DNA of 48,085 nucleotides from assembly GCA_030612445.1 (NCBI GenBank), contig JAUWNW010000005.1:1-48085 (forward strand). The letters are read 5' to 3'. Below, in pieces: positions 1-6,690 of the stretch. The stretch's first letter is position 1, and each line of letters begins with the position of its first letter. The position numbers and the translations under genes were made by a program. The notes under the pieces are model-generated. The model had not been told where the DNA came from and did not search any database. It was given only the letters and a program-made list of their open reading frames with translations. Origin of the DNA: Candidatus Aminicenantota bacterium (GTDB lineage: Bacteria; Acidobacteriota; Aminicenantia; Aminicenantales; Aminicenantaceae).

Positions 1-2
1 TG

Positions 3-938
3 TCATTGTTTTAATTTTTTCTTAAAATAAGCGATGGTTTTAGTCAATCCTTCTTCCAGATCGATTTCCGGCTTCCAATTAATTTTTTGTTTAGCTAAAG
101 ATATATCCGGGCAGCGGCGGACCGGATCATCGGGGGGGAGAGGTTTATGGATGATTTTGGCTGAACTTTTCGTAAGTTTCAGGACTTTTTCTGCAAGTTC
201 GATAATAGTGAATTCCTCAGGGTTCCCTAAATTTAGGGGAGTTGTGAGGTTTTCAGATTCCATCAAACTAGATAAGCCTTTGATCAAGTCAGAAACATAA
301 CAAAAGGATCGGGTCTGGTTTCCATCTCCGTAAATAGTAAGGGGCTCTCCTCTGAGTGCCTGGACAATAAAGTTACTTATAACTCTGCCGTCGTTAATTG
401 CCATACGGGGGCCGTAGGTGTTAAAAATACGGGCAATCCTAATTTGCACATTATTCTGACGGGAATAGTCCATGGTAAGAGTCTCAGCGATCCTTTTTCC
501 TTCATCATAACAGCTGCGGATACCGATGGGATTGACATTGCCCCAGTAGTCTTCTGTTTGGGGATGGACTTTCGGGTCTCCATAAACTTCGGAAGTGGAG
601 GCAAGCAGGATGCGGGCTTTTGTTCTTTTGGCTAGACCCAGCATGTTAATAGTGCCCATGACATTGGTCTTGACTGTTTTTATAGCATTATGTTGATAAT
701 GGATGGGGGAAGCCGGGCAGGCGAGGTGATAGACTTTGTCCACTTCAGCAAAAAAAGGATGGATTATATCATGACGGCTGAGCTCAAAATAAGGATGGGA
801 AAACAGGTGGCGGATATTATCTTTGTCTCCGGAAAAGAAGTTATCAATACAGAGGACGTCCGCACCTTTATCCAGCAGGGATTCGCAAAGGTAGCTTCCC
901 AGAAAACCGGCTCCTCCTGTTATCAGGATACGATTCAT
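3..938 (-). CDS. UDP-glucuronate decarboxylase (UDP-xylose synthase), extended SDR family
   Basis: A 311-residue NAD-dependent sugar-nucleotide enzyme, expected to convert UDP-glucuronate to UDP-xylose in the cytoplasm for surface polysaccharide. The Rossmann motif GGAGFLG is at residues 8-14, the catalytic Ser/Thr region (STSEVYGDP) near 114-122, and the YxxxK pair is Tyr144/Lys148. The stretch YWGNVNPIG followed by SCYDEGKR is typical of UDP-xylose synthases rather than of GalE epimerases. The length is normal and the stop lies at the window edge, so the gene is complete. An AGGAGGG ribosome site lies about 6 bases before the ATG. The next gene upstream on the same strand is rph, 64 bases away. 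Substrate choice is inferred from motifs. Confidence 0.88.
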   Translation of the reverse strand: MNRILITGGAGFLGSYLCESLLDKGADVLCIDNFFSGDKDNIRHLFSHPYFELSRHDIIHPFFAEVDKVYHLACPASPIHYQHNAIKTVKTNVMGTINMLGLAKRTKARILLASTSEVYGDPKVHPQTEDYWGNVNPIGIRSCYDEGKRIAETLTMDYSRQNNVQIRIARIFNTYGPRMAINDGRVISNFIVQALRGEPLTIYGDGNQTRSFCYVSDLIKGLSSLMESENLTTPLNLGNPEEFTIIELAEKVLKLTKSSAKIIHKPLPPDDPVRRCPDISLAKQKINWKPEIDLEEGLTKTIAYFKKKLKQ

Positions 939-1002
939 TTAACCCTCCTTTTCAGTCCTGTTTCGACATTTTTAATAATTTTTTTGAGTAAACTCAAACA
1001 AT

Positions 1003-1746
1003 TCATGAATAGGCCATAAATAGCAAACTCTCCCTCTTAAGAACCTCTTTCTGCATCTGGATGAGTTCTATGATGCCCTTATCTGCAAGAGTTAAGAGAG
1101 AATCGAATTCTTTTTTTGAAAAAGGTTTTTTTTCGGCTGAGGCCTGCACTTCGATTATTTCACCAGAGTCGGTTTCCACAACATTCATGTCGGTTTCTGC
1201 ATTTGAATCTTCAAGGTAATCCAGGTCAAGCAGAGGCTTACCGTTGACTATGCCCACACTGACAGCGCCAGCCAGGTTTTTGAGAGGCATTTGATCCAAG
1301 ACTTTGTCGTCCATCAATTTTTTTAAGGCCAATGCCAGGGCCACAGTACTGCCTGTGATAGCTGCACATCTGGTGCCGCCGTCTGCTTGAAGTACGTCAC
1401 AATCTATGATTATAGTTCTTTCTCCCAGGTCTTTAAGGTTAATAACTGCTCTCAGTGAACGGCCGATAAGCCGCTGTATTTCCTGAGTTCTGCCCGAGAT
1501 TCTTTTAGGAGTTCTTTCGCGGCTAGTCCTTTTATTAGTTGCGCGGGGGAGCATGGCATATTCGGCGGTGACCCAGCCTGTACCTTGTCCTTTAAGGAAG
1601 GGGGGAACTTTATTTTCGACAGTAGCTGCAATTATTATCCTGGTCTTTCCCATTTCTATTAGAACAGACCCATCAGCATATTCAAACTGGTCAGGGATGA
1701 TATTGACTTTACGTAATATATTAAAAGGGCGCTTATTTGTTCTCAT
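1003..1746 (-). CDS. rph: Ribonuclease PH
   Basis: A 247-residue phosphorolytic 3'-5' exoribonuclease that trims tRNA 3' ends, using phosphate and releasing nucleoside diphosphates. The N-terminal RPFN, the phosphate-binding GRTQEIQRLIGRSLR segment near residues 83-97, and the DCDVLQADGGTR block near 114-125 are family hallmarks. Family members are usually about 240 residues, so the gene is full length. The start is preceded by GGTGAG. It lies between the SDR gene and a repeat-filled gap of about 460 bases. Confidence 0.95.
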   Translation of the reverse strand: MRTNKRPFNILRKVNIIPDQFEYADGSVLIEMGKTRIIIAATVENKVPPFLKGQGTGWVTAEYAMLPRATNKRTSRERTPKRISGRTQEIQRLIGRSLRAVINLKDLGERTIIIDCDVLQADGGTRCAAITGSTVALALALKKLMDDKVLDQMPLKNLAGAVSVGIVNGKPLLDLDYLEDSNAETDMNVVETDSGEIIEVQASAEKKPFSKKEFDSLLTLADKGIIELIQMQKEVLKRESLLFMAYS

Positions 1747-2210
1747 ATCTCACCATCTTTCTAGAAAAATCTGTGTCAAAATATTAACTAGTATTGAAAT
1801 ACTATAATAAAAGATGGCGAAAATGACAAGTATGGATATTTAAGTAGCAAGAATCAGGTTAGCTGATACGAAACACTCCCAAAAAAAGAAAATTTTACGC
1901 TGAGGACGCTGAGGACACGGATAAGACTAAGAAGCTTTTTCTTTTTTGGCTTGCAACCAAAAAATAAAAAGCTATTTTCAGTTTTGGGCAAGGCCCAAAA
2001 TGAAAACCTTTTCTACCTTTCACTCGTGACTCTAATTTCGCATATCAATTTACGATTCACATTTCGCTTCTTCCTCCCCCACCTTTATTTCAAATTACTT
2101 CGTGAAGCGAAGTGATGAAGGGTTGATTTCTTTTGCCGATTCATTGGCAAAAGAAATCAACTTTATTGTCTTATCCGTGTCCTCAGCGTCCTCAGTGTAA
2201 AAAATTGAGA
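1747..2210. repeat. Intergenic gap holding R2 element copy 1, with 36-bp inverted ends and three hairpins
   Basis: No gene seen. Bases 1893-2202 form one element. Its left end (1893-1929) and right end (2165-2202) are near-perfect inverted repeats built on GCTGAGGACACGGATAAGAC. Inside are hairpin H1 (17-base arms 1933-1949 and 1957-1973, one internal mismatch), H2 (TTTTGGGC-AAG-GCCCAAAA, 1982-2000) and H3 (perfect 16-base arms 2122-2137 and 2146-2161, 8-base loop). Related copies lie near 5655-5792, 15100-15225 and 43455-43545. The structure resembles a non-autonomous mobile element, but no clear target duplication was found. Confidence 0.8.
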
Positions 2211-3098
2211 TTACTTCGGGCGGCTTTTCCATCTGTCATGGAACCATAACCAGGATTCAGGTTGAGACCGAATATGTTCTTCGATAACCTTAGTGCAGGC
2301 CTGAGTTATATTCAGGATGTTTGTTTGAGAATCTTCTGATAAGGGAACCTCCACGGGTTTTAATATCTTTATCTGATACTTGTTATCCCGGGTAGGATAA
2401 CAGAATGCCGGAATAATGGCCGCTTCGGTTCTGAGGTGGAACATTGCCAGCCCTGGAGTTGTAGAGGCTTTTTTGCTGAAAAAGTCGACAAATACAGATT
2501 CTTCACGAAGAACATTTTGGTCGATTAAAATTGCCACGATTTCATTTCTTCGCAGAGCCTGGAGAATATTGCGGGAGGCATGATACTTGGAGATTACTCT
2601 GGCGCCCAAAGCGTTTCTCAGCTTGAGTATTTCCCCTTCCATGAGCTGGTTGTCCAAAGGCCTGGCCACAATGTTGAGTGTTCCGGCTTTAGATAGTATG
2701 GCCGAGATTATTTCCCAAAGCCCGAAATGTGCTGATAAAAGTAAAACACCTTTCCCTTTATCAAGGGCTGTTTGAAGATTTTCTAAGCCAGCTGTTATTA
2801 AGTATGAGTTTATTTTTTCAGGTTTAAGCTGAGCGAGGTAGATCATATCCAGAAAGGCCTTCCCAAAATGTTGAAAAGACAACTTGGCAATATTTTCTAG
2901 TTCAGCTGGTGTCTTGTCTGTTCCCAGGGCTGTGTAAAGATTTTTAAGGGCTATACTACGGTGTTCTCTGCTCAGGTGAAAAAATAATCGTCCTGTTTCA
3001 TTCCCCAGCAAAAGGATGATTTTACGCGGGAAAAACCGGATCAAGCCTGCAAATATTCGATAGAGGCTGAATTCAAATAAAGACCTAAACTGTTCCAT
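2211..3098 (-). CDS. Lipid A biosynthesis acyltransferase (LpxL/HtrB family)
   Basis: A 295-residue inner-membrane acyltransferase expected to add a secondary acyl chain to the lipid A precursor. The catalytic HX4E motif appears as HFGLWE (His124, Glu129). An N-terminal hydrophobic segment (about residues 10-33) would anchor it in the membrane. Length is normal for the family. It starts inside the 3' end of lpxK, a 14-base overlap that implies co-transcription and a shared role in lipid A synthesis. LpxL, LpxM or LpxP type cannot be told from sequence alone. The stop codon lies 8 bases from the end of the R2 element. Confidence 0.9.
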   Translation of the reverse strand: MEQFRSLFEFSLYRIFAGLIRFFPRKIILLLGNETGRLFFHLSREHRSIALKNLYTALGTDKTPAELENIAKLSFQHFGKAFLDMIYLAQLKPEKINSYLITAGLENLQTALDKGKGVLLLSAHFGLWEIISAILSKAGTLNIVARPLDNQLMEGEILKLRNALGARVISKYHASRNILQALRRNEIVAILIDQNVLREESVFVDFFSKKASTTPGLAMFHLRTEAAIIPAFCYPTRDNKYQIKILKPVEVPLSEDSQTNILNITQACTKVIEEHIRSQPESWLWFHDRWKSRPK

Positions 3099-4119
3099 TT
3101 AGATTTTTGTCTCCCTTTTTATCTAGGCGGGACCATAGCCAAGTGTAAAAAGTATTTTCTATTTTGAGATCTATTTTAAGATAATAGAGGGGGAGAGGTT
3201 CAAGCTCCTTAATGCTGGTTAACTTTATCATATCTTTTTCAGTTGTAATGATAATATCTGCTTGGAAGGAAAGATAATTCTTTTTTATTTTTTTTATAGA
3301 TTTTGGGGGATAAGGATGGTGGTCCGGGAATTTTAAAAATTTTACTGGATTTATTCCTAATTTTTTCAAAGAGGTTTTGAACCTTTGCGGACGGGCTATA
3401 CCACTAAATAAGAGTACGGTTTTATTATCAAGCTCTGCCGGGGGAAGGAGCTGTTTAGTGAAAATGGAGTACAATCCTTTGTTTACTACTGAATATGAAT
3501 AAGATTGTATTTGAGGGAATTTATTTTGGAGAGAGGACTTTATCTGTTTATCCCCATTTTTTTTAATAAGGATAGCGTGGCTCCTCCCTATAGATGATCT
3601 GGTTTCGCGCAGTATTATTTTTTCTTTTGGATCGTACATAAGGATGTTGATATCTTTTTCAAGGGGATGGTACTGAAAAGCATCATCAAGTACTACAATA
3701 TCGAATCCGAATTCTTTTGCTTTTCGGCATCCGGACAGGCGGTCTTTGCCAATAAAAATACCGGCTTCAGTAATGCTTCTGGCGATCATAAAAGGCTCGT
3801 CTCCAGATTCTTGCCAGGAGCCGGAAATAATCCTGCCGTTAGAGAGCATGCCTCCGGATCGCTCCCATTTACCTCGGTATCCTCTAGCAACAAGAGCCGG
3901 CTTGTATGAGGTTTTTAAAAGCGCGGATAAGATATGTTTTGCCAGAGGGGTTTTTTCAGAGCCGCCAAATGAGATATTCCCTATACTGATAACCGGAAGA
4001 GGCGATTTTTTAGGCTTGAAGAATCTCCACCTATATAATAGGTTTATGAGAAGACAATTAAACCGATAAATCAAGGAGATAGGATATAGAAGAAACCTCA
4101 TTCTTTCTGGACTATTCAT
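3085..4119 (-). CDS. lpxK: Tetraacyldisaccharide 4'-kinase
   Basis: A 344-residue membrane-associated kinase that phosphorylates the 4' position of the lipid A disaccharide. SIGNISFGG precedes the P-loop, which reads GGSEKTP where the family normally has GGTGKTP or GGSGKTP, so a Glu replaces the second loop Gly. VARGYRGKW and VLDDAFQYH are present as expected. The first ATG (4119) lies inside an R1 repeat end and has no ribosome site. The next Met (codon 7, ending at 4101) is preceded by AGAAAG and starts MRFLLYPISLIYRF, which fits the family N-terminus better, so 4101 is the more likely start. Confidence 0.92.
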   Translation of the reverse strand: MNSPERMRFLLYPISLIYRFNCLLINLLYRWRFFKPKKSPLPVISIGNISFGGSEKTPLAKHILSALLKTSYKPALVARGYRGKWERSGGMLSNGRIISGSWQESGDEPFMIARSITEAGIFIGKDRLSGCRKAKEFGFDIVVLDDAFQYHPLEKDINILMYDPKEKIILRETRSSIGRSHAILIKKNGDKQIKSSLQNKFPQIQSYSYSVVNKGLYSIFTKQLLPPAELDNKTVLLFSGIARPQRFKTSLKKLGINPVKFLKFPDHHPYPPKSIKKIKKNYLSFQADIIITTEKDMIKLTSIKELEPLPLYYLKIDLKIENTFYTWLWSRLDKKGDKNLNGTV

Positions 4120-4543
4120 AAGAAATGTCGATATATATAATATAAAGTAAAATGCAAATTGTAAATTGTTTCATTACTTCATTGTTAAAAACTAGTACAT
4201 GGTAAATAGTAAATGGCTAAAAGCTGTAAGGCCTGGACACTGGTAAGTCCCTTCAAAAGACAGGGATTTCCCCCAGCGGGGAAATCCCTTCCTGTCCTCA
4301 CAACGCTCTCCTCGAGATTCTCTCGAGGAACCATGCCCGCGTTGTTCCGGATGGCTTTCTCCGGGATTTACCAGTATCCACGCCAGCACGTAGCGGATTC
4401 TTCATCCACACCAGAATTTCATTAGACAGAAGTCTTTTAACTTAAATTTCAAATTTTACTGCCTTTCCTGAAGTTCCTGTTTTTCCTGTTATTTCTGCTT
4501 TTTCGTATCTGCGGCAACCTCGACTCGTGAATAATCCAGGTTA
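4106..4543. repeat. R1-type composite repeat enclosing an R3 copy
   Basis: The gap between lpxK and the next gene has no credible gene. It begins with an R1 left end (CTATTCATAAGAAATGTCGAT, from about 4106) and closes with the R1 right end variant CTCGACTCGTGAATAATCC..., finishing at 4543. The two termini are inverted relative to each other (GGAYTATTCA against TGAATAATCC). An R3 unit occupies about 4231-4387. A low-complexity stretch of CCTGTTTTTCCTG type follows at about 4455-4500 and recurs near other R1 ends (10300, 14270, 43360-43420). Confidence 0.7.
4231..4387 (+). repeat. R3 palindromic repeat, copy a
   Basis: An element of about 157 bp with inverted ends (ACTGGTAAGTCCC at the left, GGGATTTACCAGT at the right). 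It holds a perfect hairpin, GGGATTTCCCC-CAGC-GGGGAAATCCC (4263-4288), and a second one, CCTCGAG-ATTCT-CTCGAGG. It is nearly identical to 22040-22196 (inverted) and 47705-47864. The short reading frames through it are not believed to be genes. Confidence 0.85.
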
Positions 4544-4610
4544 GTATAGTTGCAAGCATCTCCAAATACGTGATAGATAGAGAGAGCAGGGAGTTGCTTC
4601 CTGTCAAAAC

Positions 4611-4639
4611 TTTACATCTCTAGTTAATTTATTTATAAT
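4611..4639 (+). promoter_or_regulatory. Sigma-70-type promoter for the lipoprotein gene
   Basis: TTTACA at 4611-4616 and a perfect TATAAT at 4634-4639 are separated by 17 bases. The likely start of transcription is near 4646, giving a leader of about 28 bases that holds the AAGGAG ribosome site of the gene at 4674. Confidence 0.75.
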
Positions 4640-4673
4640 AGTTGTTGATATTTATTAACTAAGGAGAAGAATA

Positions 4674-5540
4674 ATGTTAAAAAAAACCATTATAGTTTTA
4701 ATTGCTATATTGATGGTAGTTGTTTTATTTAATTGCAAGAAAAAAGCCCAGGTAAAAGGAGTGAATTTAGATATTTCCTTTTCTGAGGAAAAATTGTCTG
4801 ATGATTTAATAACTGACTTGCAGCTTACCTGGAAAACTGATAGTGAGTTTGTGAAGATGAGCGAAGATTATAATATTTATATTCATTTCTGGCATGGAAA
4901 TAACCTGCTTTTCCAGGAAGATTATATTCCTGAGGTTCCCACATCAACCTGGGAAGTAGATAAAGAATATAAGTATTCCAAGCGGATTTACATTCCCGCA
5001 TTCATTGATGAGTTTGATCCTCATTTTAAAGGAGAAGAGACCCTCAAGCTATCTATAGGGTTTTTCTCGCCTTATGATGAAAGTGGAGAGTCAAAACAGC
5101 TTGTGGTGGAAAAAAAGATAAAAGTATTCCCACCACCTTTGGATACACCTGAGATTCTTTATGAAGATGGGTGGTATGATCTGGAAATTAATCCTGATTC
5201 TTTCCTTAAACAGTGGAGATGGATAGCAAAGAAAGCAAAATGCATTATTGATAATCCCCATAGGGATGCTTTACTGATAATAAAGGGGGGAGTAAATAAA
5301 AGTGTTCTCCAGGACCAGAAAGTAATTTTTATGATTAATGATTTGATTCTTGATGAATTTATTGCAGAGGATTCTACTTTTGAAAAAACGTATAATATTG
5401 AAAAGGAAAGGTTGGGAGAGGGTGATGAGTTTTATCTAACGATTGAGACAGATAAATCTTTTATCCCTGCAGGGATCTTACCGGACTCCGGAGATGAGAG
5501 GGAACTTGGCTTGCAGATTTCTTTTTTATATTTTAGATAA
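4674..5540 (+). CDS. Predicted lipoprotein of unknown function
   Basis: A 288-residue protein I do not recognise. It opens with a lipoprotein signal: MLKK, a hydrophobic run, then LFNC with Cys22 as the probable lipidated residue. The mature part is acidic and rich in aromatic residues and beta-type segments, suggesting a periplasmic or surface beta-sandwich, but no motif is recognisable. It has a good AAGGAG ribosome site and its own promoter. It stands alone, with composite R1 elements directly before (4106-4543) and after (5548-5858), so it looks like an independently moved or acquired single-gene unit. Confidence 0.8.
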   Translation: MLKKTIIVLIAILMVVVLFNCKKKAQVKGVNLDISFSEEKLSDDLITDLQLTWKTDSEFVKMSEDYNIYIHFWHGNNLLFQEDYIPEVPTSTWEVDKEYKYSKRIYIPAFIDEFDPHFKGEETLKLSIGFFSPYDESGESKQLVVEKKIKVFPPPLDTPEILYEDGWYDLEINPDSFLKQWRWIAKKAKCIIDNPHRDALLIIKGGVNKSVLQDQKVIFMINDLILDEFIAEDSTFEKTYNIEKERLGEGDEFYLTIETDKSFIPAGILPDSGDERELGLQISFLYFR

Positions 5541-5547
5541 AGGATAT

Positions 5548-5858
5548 AACCTGAATTATTCATAAAAAATGTCGATATAGATGATATAAAGTAAAATGCA
5601 AATTGTAAATTGTTACATTGTTAATAAGCAGTAAATGGTGAATGGTAAATGGAAAATGGTTTTCATTTTGTGCCCCAGCACAAATTGGAAAGTGCTTTTT
5701 GTTTTTTGGGTACAAGCCAAAAAAGAAAAAGCATCTTGGTTTTTTCCGCGAAAATCAGTGTCCTCAGTGTCCACAGCGTAAATTTTATCATAAAGACCAC
5801 AGCTTCATCCCCTGCGCCTCGTATCTGCGGCAACCTCGACTCGTGAATAATCCAGGAT
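5548..5858. repeat. R1-bounded composite element containing an inverted R2 copy
   Basis: The gap holds no gene. It starts with AACCTGAATTATTCATAAAA (5548) and ends with CGACTCGTGAATAATCCAGG (about 5856), which are inverted termini. Inside, 5655-5792 is an R2 copy in reverse order: H2-type hairpin TTTGTGC-CCCA-GCACAAA (5667-5684), then H1-type hairpin with arms 5693-5709 and 5717-5733. The first 60 bases match the start of the repeat at 4106 closely (TGTCGATATA, then ATATAAAGTAAAATGCAAAT). Confidence 0.75.
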
Positions 5859-5864
5859 AAAAAA

Positions 5865-6395
5865 TTATTTTCGTTTTTTTTTGGTGTCTAACTGTTTTTT
5901 CAGTCTTTCTGCATCCTCTTGAGTTTTTTGCAATTGAAGGTAAGTCAGGCTGATTTGCTCTTGAATTTGGCTTTTTGGTGCCATGTTAGGCATGTTGTAA
6001 AATTGCTGCCATAATGCTCTCATTTTTAAGGTTAGCAGTCCTACCTGTTTATTAGCTTCTTGGTATTTTTTTTCCAGCTCATTTTTTTGTTCGGCGCTGC
6101 TCCTGCCCCTATTTCTTGATTTTGCTGAGATTATAACCGGGATTTGCAGGGGTGGAGCTGGGATGCTTGATTTGACAGTCTTTGGATTTGTAGCTTGAGT
6201 GGCGCTAGCAGTAGTTGTCCTATTAAACTTTTTTAAATCAGCGTTGGTCACTAAGCGTATTTTTTTGCTCTTGAGATTTTCTCTCCGTTCTTTTTCTTTT
6301 TTTGCCAATTCTACCAGGCTTTGTGAGGGTGCAAAGGTGGTGCATAGTAAGGGAAGGATTATTATTGCCAATAGTTTCTTTATGTTAATGCTCAT
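5865..6395 (-). CDS. Secreted coiled-coil protein of unknown function
   Basis: A 176-residue protein with an N-terminal signal peptide (KKLLAIIILPLLC, cleavage probably near TFAPSQS), a Lys/Glu/Arg-rich helix (about residues 28-50), a Thr/Ala/Pro-rich linker, and a long predicted coiled coil (about 98-172, with many Glu, Gln, Lys and Leu) ending in a basic tail. It resembles small periplasmic coiled-coil proteins, but I cannot name a family. The stop codon is 7 bases from an R1 end and another R1 end lies about 50 bases upstream of the start, so repeat ends bracket the gene. Confidence 0.7.
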   Translation of the reverse strand: MSINIKKLLAIIILPLLCTTFAPSQSLVELAKKEKERRENLKSKKIRLVTNADLKKFNRTTTASATQATNPKTVKSSIPAPPLQIPVIISAKSRNRGRSSAEQKNELEKKYQEANKQVGLLTLKMRALWQQFYNMPNMAPKSQIQEQISLTYLQLQKTQEDAERLKKQLDTKKKRK

Positions 6396-6443
6396 CTCCC
6401 TTACGTATATAATACAAAAGAATGAAGGACTTAGTCAACCCGG

Positions 6444-6473
6444 GAACCTCGACTCGTGAATAATCCAGGTTAG
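6444..6473. repeat. Solo R1 right end
   Basis: GAACCTCGACTCGTGAATAA followed by TCCAGGTTA matches the right ends at 4543 and 5858. No left partner is visible between here and the gene at 5865-6395. It lies 13 bases beyond the restored stop codon of comEC at 6486. Confidence 0.75.
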
Positions 6474-6485
6474 TTTTGATAATTT

Positions 6486-6690
6486 TTATTTGGAAGTACT
6501 AATGGAGATGCTTTTTCCATTCGATTTCAATTCTATGGCCCCATGAATATTGGTTTGATAAACAGCAGCCCCGATTTGCGCATATCTTTCCAGTATCTGA
6601 GCTGAAGGGAGATTGTATGGATTATTTTTCCCTACTGATATGAGGATGATTTTTGGAGAGACTGCTTTGAGGAAAGCTGGGAGCTGGAAG
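6486..6690 (-). pseudogene. comEC: Frameshifted C-terminal end of ComEC
   Basis: Read on the minus strand in the frame next to the main comEC frame, this segment encodes PAFLKAVSPKIILISVG, then KNNPYNLPSAQILERYA and a TNIHGAIELKSNGKSI tail before TAA at 6486-6488. That is the usual end of the ComEC beta-lactamase-like domain. The main frame instead runs into serine-rich nonsense after PHHGS and stops at 6632. Loss of one base between about 6676 and 6692 explains it; repaired, the protein would be about 791 residues. It is either a real inactivating mutation or a sequencing error. Confidence 0.8.

Noticed and set aside
1893-2202. Possible CRISPR-like repeat
   Set aside because: The repeats are long, inverted and scattered singly between genes, with no regular spacers and no cas genes.
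4192-4425. Short open frames of 65-70 codons through the R3 repeat, with similar translations at 21957-22208 and 47639-47884
   Set aside because: The shared peptide arises because the DNA repeat is nearly identical. The frame runs through two perfect hairpins, starts and ends in unrelated flanks, and lacks a ribosome site.
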